Positions 1-5,198 of a stretch of DNA of 5,211 nt are shown here, piece after piece. The first letter of the stretch is position 1, and each line of letters starts with the position of its first letter. A program made the position numbers and the translations under genes. Source of the stretch: Bacillota bacterium (lineage in GTDB: Bacteria > Bacillota > Clostridia > Oscillospirales > Oscillospiraceae); NCBI GenBank assembly GCA_029777215.1, contig JAKOSQ010000147.1:1-5211 (forward strand), read 5' to 3'. Under the pieces are notes generated by a model, which was not told the origin of the DNA, did not search any database, and worked only from the letters and a program-made list of their open reading frames with translations.

Positions 1-15
1 CGTTACTATTTGGCC

Positions 16-43
16 CCCCGCGGAGTCGAAGGACTTCGCGGGG
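16..43. repeat. 12-bp GC-rich hairpin near the left end
   Basis: Positions 16-27 pair with 32-43 (12 bp including one G-T) around the 4-nt loop GAAG. It has no U-tract on either side, so it is a poor intrinsic terminator by itself. Its short GAA-type loop resembles hairpins in the gap before glpK and may belong to the same class of intergenic palindromes. Confidence 0.5.
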
Positions 44-48
44 AAAGG

Positions 49-112
49 AAAAGAAAATCCTTATCGCGCAGTTTTCCGCTTGCGGGAAACGGAGCGATAA
101 GGTTTTTCTTTT
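49..112. terminator. Long 64-nt hairpin with oligo(A)/oligo(T) flanks, likely bidirectional terminator
   Basis: CCTTATCGC (59-67) pairs with GCGATAAGG (94-102). After one T-T mismatch the pairing continues for nine more bases between the A-rich 49-57 and the T-rich 104-112. An inner 8-bp stem (71-78 with 83-90, one G-T) caps it. Either strand therefore ends the hairpin in a U-rich tract, which suits two convergent genes. The gene expected on the left lies outside the window. Confidence 0.65.
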
Positions 113-139
113 ACGCAGCGCCGCAGCGCAAGAACCTTT

Positions 140-165
140 GAAAAAGGGAGCTTGCTCCTTTTTTC
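140..165. terminator. A/T-flanked hairpin after glpK, likely bidirectional terminator
   Basis: GGAGC and GCTCC arms are extended by an A-run on one side and a T-run on the other, giving a 12-bp stem with a single mismatch and a very small loop. On the minus strand it is followed by five U residues about 10 nt past the glpK stop. On the plus strand it is followed by six T, so it could also stop converging transcription. Confidence 0.75.
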
Positions 166-174
166 AGCCGAAGG

Positions 175-1674
175 CTATTTCGCCCAGTTCATGGACCGAT
201 CCACTGCCCGGTGCCAGTCGGTGTAGAGCAGTTCGCGGACGTCGTCGTCCATCTTCGGGCTGAAGAGCTTCTGCGTCTTGCGGTAGTTCAGCAGCTCGTC
301 CGTGTCCTTCCAGACGCCAACGGCGAGGCCCGCGAGATAGGCCGCGCCCAGCGCCGTCGTCTCGACGTTCTCGGGCCGGTCGACCTGCATGCCGAGAATG
401 TTCGACTGGAACTGCATCATGACGTCGCTCACGGATGCGCCGCCGTCGACGCGCAGACATTCACAGGGGAAATCCGCGTCGCGCCGCGCGGCTTCTATGA
501 GGTCGCGCACCTGAAACGCGATGCTCTCGAGCACGGCGCGGCAGATGTGCGCCTTTGTTACGGCGCTCGTGAGACCGATGATCGTCCCGCGCGCGTACAT
601 GTCCCAGTAGGGCGCGCCGAGGCCCGTGAAGGCCGGGACAAAATAGATGTACTCCGTGTCGTGTACGCTCTCGGCCAGCACGTCGCACTCGTGCGGCTCC
701 TGGATGATGCCGAGACCGTCGCGCAGCCAGTTGATGACACTGCCCGCGTTGAAGACGCTGCCCTCGAGCGCGTAGGTGACCTTGCCGCCGACGCCCCACG
801 CAACGGAGGACACGAGGTTGCACTTCGAGGTGATCGGCTTGTCGCCGGTGTTCATCAAAAAGAAGCAGCCGGTGCCGTAGGTGTTTTTCATGGACCCGGG
901 GTTAAAACAGCCCTGACCGAACAGCGCGGAGGGCTGGTCGCCGCAGTCGCCCGCGATCGGCACGCCCGCGAGGTCTTCAAAGCCCGGCACGTTTTCGGCG
1001 ACCGCGCCGTAGACGCAGCTCGACGGCAGCGCCTTCGGCAACATGCACATCGGCACGCCGAGCCTGTCGCAGAGCTCCCTGTCCCACTCGAGCGTGTGGA
1101 TGTTAAAGAGCATCGTGCGGGAGGCGTTGGAGTAGTCGGTAACGTGGGCCTTGCCGCCCGTGAGGTTCCAGATGAGCCAGGAGTCGACGTTGCCGAACAG
1201 CAGCTCGCCGCGCTCTGCCCGCTCGCGCGCGCCGGGGACGTTGTCGAGTATCCATTTGATCTTCGTGCCGGAGAAGTAGGCGTCGATGAGAAGCCCGGTC
1301 TTTTCGCGGACGGTCTTGTCGAAGCCCTCGCCGATAAGCTCGTCGCAGATCGGAGCCGTGCGGCGGCACTGCCAGACAATGGCGTCATATACCGGTTCGC
1401 CGGTCTTCGCATCCCAGACGATGGTCGTCTCGCGCTGGTTGGTGACGCCGATGGCGGCAATGTCGGCGGCCTTGAGGCCGCTCTTGGCGAAGGCTTCCTT
1501 CGCCGCGCGTCCCTCGGACGCGAAGATGTCGCGCGGGTCCTGTTCAACCCAGCCGGGCTGCGGGAATTTGCGGGGATATTCGTACTGTGCCTTGGCGAGG
1601 GGCTTACCCTCGACGTCGAAAAGGATCGCGCGTGAACTGGTCGTACCCTGATCGAGCGCCAGAATTGCTTTCAT
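175..1674 (-). CDS. glpK: Glycerol kinase
   Basis: Phosphorylates glycerol with ATP to sn-glycerol 3-phosphate in the cytoplasm, trapping glycerol and feeding the dehydrogenase encoded upstream. At 499 residues it is the normal family length. Visible hallmarks are the N-terminal phosphate loop LDQGTTSSRA (7-16), glycerol-contacting Arg81-Glu82 in NQRETT, Tyr133, and the catalytic-base aspartate in GDQ (Asp246). The FGGY signatures lie near YFSGTKIKW (133-141) and GAAYLAGLAVGVW (443-455). The C-terminal ATP-site DGG is at 410-412. The segment before GDQ (about 225-240) contains no histidine, so the HPr phosphorylation site of Bacillus and Enterococcus GlpK is absent. The GGTR-type fructose-1,6-bisphosphate motif of E. 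coli GlpK is absent too. The ATG follows GGAAGGTG by 9 nt. It has its own promoter about 58 nt upstream and ends in TAG ahead of stacked terminators, so it is probably monocistronic. The identification is secure. Confidence 0.97.
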   Translation of the reverse strand: MKAILALDQGTTSSRAILFDVEGKPLAKAQYEYPRKFPQPGWVEQDPRDIFASEGRAAKEAFAKSGLKAADIAAIGVTNQRETTIVWDAKTGEPVYDAIVWQCRRTAPICDELIGEGFDKTVREKTGLLIDAYFSGTKIKWILDNVPGARERAERGELLFGNVDSWLIWNLTGGKAHVTDYSNASRTMLFNIHTLEWDRELCDRLGVPMCMLPKALPSSCVYGAVAENVPGFEDLAGVPIAGDCGDQPSALFGQGCFNPGSMKNTYGTGCFFLMNTGDKPITSKCNLVSSVAWGVGGKVTYALEGSVFNAGSVINWLRDGLGIIQEPHECDVLAESVHDTEYIYFVPAFTGLGAPYWDMYARGTIIGLTSAVTKAHICRAVLESIAFQVRDLIEAARRDADFPCECLRVDGGASVSDVMMQFQSNILGMQVDRPENVETTALGAAYLAGLAVGVWKDTDELLNYRKTQKLFSPKMDDDVRELLYTDWHRAVDRSMNWAK

Positions 1675-1698
1675 AATTCGTCACACCTTCCGGATAGT

Positions 1699-1714
1699 CG
1701 CGCCGCACGGCGCG
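1699..1714 (-). other. Small hairpin in the glpK leader
   Basis: CGCGCC and GGCGCG form a 6-bp GC-only stem around a 4-nt loop between the predicted start point and the glpK ribosome binding site. No U-tract follows, so it is not a terminator, and it does not pair with the ribosome binding site in an obvious way. It may stabilise the 5' end of the message. No GlpP-like attenuator is visible here, unlike in the upstream operon. Confidence 0.4.
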
Positions 1715-1731
1715 CACTGTATTTTATTGTT

Positions 1732-1760
1732 ATTGTAATGTATCAGTTGCGGTTTTGCAA
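1732..1760 (-). promoter_or_regulatory. Predicted promoter of glpK
   Basis: On the minus strand TTGCAA (1755-1760) and TACAAT (1732-1737) are separated by 17 nt. The -10 matches consensus at five of six positions and the -35 at four of six. The surrounding sequence is markedly A/T-rich compared with the hairpins upstream. The expected start is near 1725, giving a leader of about 50 nt. The -35 shares the string GCTTGCA with the promoter of the upstream operon. Confidence 0.7.
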
Positions 1761-1942
1761 GCCGCAGAGACGAAGTCTCCGAAGCTTTCCCGGCCCGCCT
1801 GCGCCTTCGGCGCACGGAAAAAGCGGGGCCTTTGGCTCCGCCCTCCCCGCGCCCTCTCGGGCGCGAAACGAGGGTTGCAGGGGCTCCACCCCTGCGCGGG
1901 GGGCTGTCGCCCCCGCGTTACGCGGCGCTGACGCTTCGCGTC
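1748..1942. repeat. Palindrome-rich intergenic mosaic (about eight consecutive GC-rich hairpins)
   Basis: This is the only non-coding stretch between genes longer than 200 nt, and it is nearly all inverted repeats: 1930-1934/1938-1942, 1895-1902/1910-1917, 1877-1883/1889-1895, 1848-1854/1859-1865, 1823-1830/1834-1841 (the terminator), 1801-1805/1809-1813, 1767-1771/1775-1779 and 1748-1752/1762-1766. Several have a GAA or TTC trinucleotide loop. No convincing gene is seen: open frames here lack ribosome binding sites and family features. It resembles the dispersed intergenic palindromic repeats of GC-rich genomes, but only one copy is in view, so the repeat status is inferred. Confidence 0.55.
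1818..1841 (-). terminator. Probable intrinsic terminator of the glpA operon
   Basis: On the minus strand GCGGAGCC and GGCCCCGC form an 8-bp stem with one A-C mismatch around an AAA loop (1823-1841), immediately followed by five U residues (1822-1818). It is about 75 nt past the DUF1667 stop codon and upstream of the glpK promoter, the right place to separate the two units. An alternative longer pairing of 1823-1828 with 1845-1850 would use the same U-tract. Efficiency may be modest because the U-tract is short, so some read-through into glpK is plausible. Confidence 0.55.
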
Positions 1943-2286
1943 GCAATAATATCGACGCCGGACCCGGCGACATTCGCCACAACGACGTCTCCCGCCCGGA
2001 CGGGCGCTTTCACGCGCACCGCGTGAATTTCCTTCATCGCCTCTGGGATGAGCTTCTTCGGAATATCTCCCGCCGTGCGCACCGGCGCGACGTGCAGTGC
2101 GCCGCCCGCGACGCGTACCGTCGAGGTGACCGTCCGCTCCGGCGCGACACACTCCTTTTCGGCGTAGCTCTGTCCGTGCGGGCAAGTGTTCCCGGCAACG
2201 GAAACGACCGCACCGTTCTCCATTTCCACCTGCAGCGCACAGCCCATCGGGCAGCCGATGCAGGTGAGTTCTCTGGTTTCTTTCAT
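1918..2286 (-). CDS. DUF1667-type small cysteine-rich iron-sulfur protein
   Basis: A 122-residue protein with an N-terminal cysteine cluster CIGCPMGC (Cys9, Cys12, Cys16) followed by Cys35 in NTCPHG and an extra Cys46. The CxxCxxxC-Cys spacing resembles the 4Fe-4S domain at the N-terminus of molybdopterin oxidoreductases, so a [4Fe-4S] electron-transfer role is likely but inferred. The rest (about 50-115) is a small domain rich in valines and glycines, with no membrane segment or signal peptide. The domain is known mainly from genomic linkage to GlpA-like and flavoprotein oxidoreductases, as here. The ATG is 8 nt from a near-perfect AGGAGGG site, and the gene lies 34 nt after the oxidoreductase stop. 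The last few residues (RSVSAA) are encoded partly by a short inverted repeat that belongs to the palindrome-rich gap downstream. Its biochemical function is not established to my knowledge; electron shuttling between the two flavoproteins is the most economical proposal. Confidence 0.82.
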   Translation of the reverse strand: MKETRELTCIGCPMGCALQVEMENGAVVSVAGNTCPHGQSYAEKECVAPERTVTSTVRVAGGALHVAPVRTAGDIPKKLIPEAMKEIHAVRVKAPVRAGDVVVANVAGSGVDIIATRSVSAA

Positions 2287-2320
2287 AGAAAAGCCCTCCT
2301 TTTGAAAGCCCGACAGTCTC

Positions 2321-3574
2321 TTATGCTTCTACTTTTACGGTGATTTCTCGGCAATTCGGATACTTTGCAAAGGTTTCCGCCTTGATGACCGCCGTTTCCA
2401 TCTCGCCGGGCGTGAGAATGCGTTTTTTGAGATGGCTCACACGCTCGCCGTCGAAGTAAACTGAAATTCCGCTGTCCCTGTAGACGTTCCCGACGCGGAA
2501 GCGGATCTCCGCCGGGCCGGTCAGCGCCGCCGGGTCGATCGTGCAGGGGACGGTGTAGCGCACGCCCTCGCCGGTTTTGACGGGGATGCCCGCCGTCCGT
2601 TTGAGCTCGCCGCGCAGGTAGGCCGCGGCCTTTTCGCCCGCGGCGGACGCCTCCTTCGAGACATTGTCCACGAGGTCGTGGACGTGCAGGACGTTGCCGC
2701 AGGCGAACACGCCGTCAACGCTCGTTTCAAGGCTTTCCGAGACGACCGCGCCGCCCGTGACGGGCGAGAGCGCGACGCCGCACTTCTGGGAGAGCTCGTT
2801 TTCCGGCAGCAGTCCGACGGAGAGCAGGAGCGTATCGCAGGGGATGACCTGTTCCGTGCCCGGCACGGGGCGGCGCTTTTCGTCGACCTCGGCCACGGTG
2901 ACACTCTCGAGCCGGTCGCGGCCCGTGATCTTTGTGATCGTGTGCGAGAGCAGAAGCGGGATGTCATAATCGTCAAGGCACTGGACGATGTTGCGCTTGA
3001 GGCCGGAGGACCACGGCATGAGCTCCACGACCGCGTGGACCTTCGCGCCTTCGAGCGTCATGCGGCGGGCCATGATGAGGCCGATGTCGCCGCTGCCGAG
3101 GATGACGACCTCGCGGCCCGGCATGCGCCCGTCGATGTTGACAAGGCGCTGGGCCGTGCCCGCCGTGAAGACGCCGGCGCAGCGGCTGCCGGGGATGTTC
3201 AGCGCGCCGCGCGGCCGCTCGCGGCAGCCCATTGCGAGGATGACCGCCCGCGCCTCAAGCTCAAGCACGCCCGTCTCGGGGCTGACGGCGGTGATCTTTT
3301 TGTCGGCGCTCACGTCGAGCACCATGGTGTTGAGCAAAATTTCAATGCCGAGCTCTTTTGCCTTTTCGATGTAGCGCTGGGCGTACTCCGGGCCGGTGAG
3401 CTCCTGCTTGAAGGTGTGCAGACCGAAGCCGTTGTGCACACACTGGTTCAAAATGCCGCCGGGAGCGTTGTCGCGCTCGAGGACGAGGATGTCTTCAATG
3501 CCGCACTCGCGGGCGCGGATGGCCGCCGCGAGGCCCGCCGGGCCGCCGCCGATAATAACCAGGTCTTTTTTCAT
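2321..3574 (-). CDS. FAD/NAD(P)-binding flavoprotein oxidoreductase, partner of the GlpA-like dehydrogenase
   Basis: A 417-residue pyridine nucleotide-disulfide oxidoreductase-like flavoprotein. The FAD-binding GGGPAG is at residues 9-14, a second dinucleotide-binding motif GSGDIG at 160-165, and the distal FAD motif DGVFACGN at 287-294. The region after GGILNQCVHNGFG (39-51) is typical of the subgroup genetically linked to GlpA and DUF1667. It has a single Cys45 there, not the CxxxxC redox disulfide of lipoamide dehydrogenases, so it is not a disulfide reductase. A C-terminal extension of about 85 residues (from about 333) follows the oxidoreductase core. The likely role is to take electrons from the GlpA-like subunit and deliver them to NAD(P)+ or another carrier; the acceptor is not visible from sequence. 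The upstream stop codon TGA runs straight into the G-rich ribosome binding site (TGAGGGGG), with the ATG 8 nt after that G-run, which suggests translational coupling. It has sometimes been annotated as GlpB, but it is not obviously the E. coli GlpB protein, so no symbol is given. Confidence 0.85.
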   Translation of the reverse strand: MKKDLVIIGGGPAGLAAAIRARECGIEDILVLERDNAPGGILNQCVHNGFGLHTFKQELTGPEYAQRYIEKAKELGIEILLNTMVLDVSADKKITAVSPETGVLELEARAVILAMGCRERPRGALNIPGSRCAGVFTAGTAQRLVNIDGRMPGREVVILGSGDIGLIMARRMTLEGAKVHAVVELMPWSSGLKRNIVQCLDDYDIPLLLSHTITKITGRDRLESVTVAEVDEKRRPVPGTEQVIPCDTLLLSVGLLPENELSQKCGVALSPVTGGAVVSESLETSVDGVFACGNVLHVHDLVDNVSKEASAAGEKAAAYLRGELKRTAGIPVKTGEGVRYTVPCTIDPAALTGPAEIRFRVGNVYRDSGISVYFDGERVSHLKKRILTPGEMETAVIKAETFAKYPNCREITVKVEA

Positions 3575-3587
3575 TGCCTCCGCCCCC

Positions 3588-5018
3588 TCAGTTTCTCTCG
3601 CCGGTCAGAATTTCTGAACCGGCCGCGTGTTTTGTGAGCGTCTCCGGCTCGACGCCGAGCTCGAGCGCGAGGATGTCCAGCACGCGCGTCGTGCAGACGC
3701 CCGACTGGCGGCGGCCCATGCCCGCGCGGGTGCGGCGCTTGACGCCGTCAAGCGTCGTCGCGCCGAGGGGACGGCGGATCGCCTCGACGATCTCCGCCTC
3801 CGTGACCGTCTCGCAGCGGCAGACGACGCGGCCCCACGCGCTGTTCTCGGCGATGCGCTTTGCGCGCTCGTCGTTCGTCATCTCGCGGAACTTCGGGATG
3901 CCGTGCCGGACGGGGTCGAAGTCCGGCTTTTCCTTTGCGCCGAGGCGCTCGGAAACGAGCCGCGCAAGCGCCTCGCCGATTGCGGGCGCGGAGGTGAGGC
4001 CCGGCGATTCGATGCCGGCGGCGTTGAAAAAGCCCGGGGCGTCGTCGGCCTCCCCAACGACGAAATCGTCCGTTTCAAGGTGGGCGCGCAGTCCCGCGAA
4101 CGAAGTGATGATCTGCCGCGTCGGCAGCGGGCCGACGGAGCGCGCGGCGGTCTGCAGCGCGTAGTCAAGTCCGGCAGCGGTGGTGTCCGTGTCGGCCTTG
4201 TCGCCGATGTCCACGGCGGTCGGACCGGCGAGGAGGTTGCCGTCCACCGTCTGCGTGACGAGGACGCCCTTGCCCATCGCCGTCGGTGTCTGGAAAATCG
4301 TCATCGGAGCGAGCGCCGAGACCGTGCGGTCAAAAAGGCAGTATTCACCCTTGCGGGGGATGATGTGCAGCTTGCGTGCGCTGACCATATTATTAATGGT
4401 ATCGGCCCAAACGCCGGCGGCGTTGACGACGGCGCGGGCCGTCTCACTCGTGCCGTCCGCAAAGCGGAGAAGCCAGCCGCCGTCCGTTTTTTCGATGGCG
4501 GTCGCTTCGGCGTTAAAAGTAAAGCTCACGCCGTTTTTCGCGGCGTTTTCGGCAAATCCCAGCGTCAGTTCATAGGGGCAGACGATGCCGGCGGTCGGGG
4601 CGTAGAGCGCACAAGTGACCTCCGGGGCGAGCGTCGGGCAAAGGGCGTGTGCGCGCGCCCCGTCGACGAGCTCGAGCCCTTCAACGCCATTTTTGCGGCC
4701 CTTTTCGAGCAGCCCTTCGAGCCGTGCGCGGTCGTCGGCCGAAAAGCCGACGACGAGGGAGCCGTTTTGCTTGTAGGGGACGTCGAGCTCGCGGCAGACC
4801 GCGGGCATGAGCTCCACGCCCCGGTGGTTGAAGCGGGCCTTCAACGAACCCGGCTCGGCGTCGTAGCCCGCATGGACAATCCCGCTGTTGGCCTTGGAGG
4901 TGCCCTCCGCGAGATCGGATGCCTTTTCAAAGAGGCGCACATCCAGCGCCCAGTGCGAGAGCTCGCGCGCGACGGCGCAGCCGACGACGCCCCCGCCGAT
5001 GATCGCAACATCAGTCAT
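3588..5018 (-). CDS. glpA: GlpA-like FAD-dependent glycerol-3-phosphate dehydrogenase with C-terminal BFD-like Fe-S domain
   Basis: Predicted to oxidise sn-glycerol 3-phosphate to dihydroxyacetone phosphate, passing electrons from FAD to iron-sulfur partners in the cytoplasm. The 476-residue protein starts with a Rossmann FAD site (GGGVVG, residues 8-13), followed by a DAO-family body containing SGIVHAG (45-51), SFAGLR (306-311) and the C-terminal FAD-binding segment AGIESPGLTSAPAIG (334-348). A linker leads to a BFD-like [2Fe-2S] module (about 396-445) with Cys400, Cys402 and Cys442. The family motif GMGRCQ reads GMGRRQ here, so the third ligand position is Arg437. The tail (about 446-476, ending near GSEILTGERN) is family-typical, so the gene is not truncated. 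The ATG at 5018 lies 8 nt after AAGGCGG. It is the first gene of the operon, and the next gene starts 13 nt downstream. The FAD oxidoreductase assignment is firm. G3P as substrate is inferred from similarity and from glpK nearby. A different amino- or hydroxy-acid substrate of the DAO superfamily is the main alternative. Confidence 0.88.
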   Translation of the reverse strand: MTDVAIIGGGVVGCAVARELSHWALDVRLFEKASDLAEGTSKANSGIVHAGYDAEPGSLKARFNHRGVELMPAVCRELDVPYKQNGSLVVGFSADDRARLEGLLEKGRKNGVEGLELVDGARAHALCPTLAPEVTCALYAPTAGIVCPYELTLGFAENAAKNGVSFTFNAEATAIEKTDGGWLLRFADGTSETARAVVNAAGVWADTINNMVSARKLHIIPRKGEYCLFDRTVSALAPMTIFQTPTAMGKGVLVTQTVDGNLLAGPTAVDIGDKADTDTTAAGLDYALQTAARSVGPLPTRQIITSFAGLRAHLETDDFVVGEADDAPGFFNAAGIESPGLTSAPAIGEALARLVSERLGAKEKPDFDPVRHGIPKFREMTNDERAKRIAENSAWGRVVCRCETVTEAEIVEAIRRPLGATTLDGVKRRTRAGMGRRQSGVCTTRVLDILALELGVEPETLTKHAAGSEILTGERN

Positions 5019-5025
5019 TTTTCGT

Positions 5026-5034
5026 TCCGCCTTT
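5026..5034 (-). promoter_or_regulatory. Ribosome binding site of the glpA-like gene
   Basis: AAGGCGG on the minus strand ends 8 nt before the ATG at 5018 and differs from AAGGAGG at one base. The substitution makes GGCGGA identical to part of the 5' arm of the leader terminator. It is therefore complementary to UCCGCC in the 3' arm (5048-5053), allowing a possible alternative pairing that would hide the site. Confidence 0.6.
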
Positions 5035-5039
5035 CCGAT

Positions 5040-5132
5040 AAAAAAGCGGCGGAGAATATGAAAAAAGCCAAGACTTCATAGACCGGAGCAATGCTCCGAT
5101 CCCAAAAAGTCTGGCTCTCAATTCTCCGCCGC
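5040..5132 (-). terminator. Nested leader hairpins with two U-tracts: probable transcription attenuator (candidate GlpP target)
   Basis: The leader transcript contains three inverted repeats nested inside each other. The outer stem is a perfect 12 bp (5046-5057 with 5121-5132) and is followed by six U residues (5045-5040). Inside it, 5066-5076 pairs with 5107-5116 (10 bp with one bulged base) and is itself followed by six U residues (5066-5061). The innermost stem pairs 5081-5089 with 5093-5101 (9 bp including one G-U) around a 3-nt loop. This is an intrinsic terminator between the promoter and the first gene. It therefore probably acts as a conditional attenuator and not as the terminator of an upstream gene, because a promoter lies just upstream of it. 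In Bacillus subtilis the glp leaders carry terminators relieved by the G3P-binding antiterminator GlpP; a similar mechanism here is inferred. Confidence 0.72.
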
Positions 5133-5160
5133 GACTGTGTATTCACTTTTTTACGCTTTA

Positions 5161-5189
5161 ATTTTACCATGCGCCGGCGAAAAGTGCAA
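5161..5189 (-). promoter_or_regulatory. Predicted sigma-A-type promoter of the glpA operon
   Basis: On the minus strand, TTGCAC (5184-5189) and TAAAAT (5161-5166) are separated by exactly 17 nt. A TG one base before the -10 gives an extended -10 element. The -10 matches consensus at five of six positions and the -35 at three of six. The expected start is near 5154 (a G on the transcribed strand), giving a leader of about 136 nt. An 8-bp palindrome CGCCGGCG (5172-5179) lies in the spacer; its significance is unknown. Confidence 0.75.
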
Positions 5190-5198
5190 GCGAAAGCT
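5185..5198 (+). promoter_or_regulatory. cre-like catabolite-control site overlapping the -35
   Basis: TGCAAGCGAAAGCT matches every fixed position of the degenerate core TGNAANCGNWNNCW recognised by CcpA in Bacillota. The preceding base is G, not the preferred W. It covers most of the -35 hexamer of the glpA-operon promoter, where a bound repressor would block polymerase. Glycerol operons are classic CcpA targets, so the context fits. The motif is degenerate and CcpA is not shown to exist in this host. Confidence 0.45.

Noticed and set aside
114..129. Tandem CGCAGCG repeat between the glpK terminators
   Set aside because: Only two 7-nt copies separated by one base; too short in GC-rich DNA to support a functional claim, and there is no spacer structure to suggest CRISPR.
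211..1635. Long open frame on the plus strand opposite glpK
   Set aside because: It mirrors the glpK codon structure in GC-rich DNA, has low-complexity Ala/Arg/Val composition, no ribosome binding site and no family features. glpK is unmistakable on the other strand.
1738..1766. cre-like box at the glpK promoter
   Set aside because: The nearest match breaks the central CG of the consensus on both strands, so it was not called.
1743..2185. Possible small proteins in the gap before glpK (both strands)
   Set aside because: The frames run through consecutive hairpins, lack ribosome binding sites and show Arg/Ala/Pro-rich sequence typical of translated palindromic GC-rich DNA.
3627..5081. Plus-strand open frame of more than 480 codons opposite the GlpA-like gene, and another at 2678-3637
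   Set aside because: They are antisense shadows created by G/C-rich third positions; composition is rich in Arg, Ala and Asp with no recognisable motif, and they run across the opposing gene boundaries and the leader.
5046..5132. Perfect 12-bp terminal inverted repeats suggestive of a miniature transposable element
   Set aside because: Both the inner and outer stems are followed by six-U tracts on the transcribed strand, the element sits between a good promoter and a start codon, and no flanking target duplication is seen. Attenuation explains it better.
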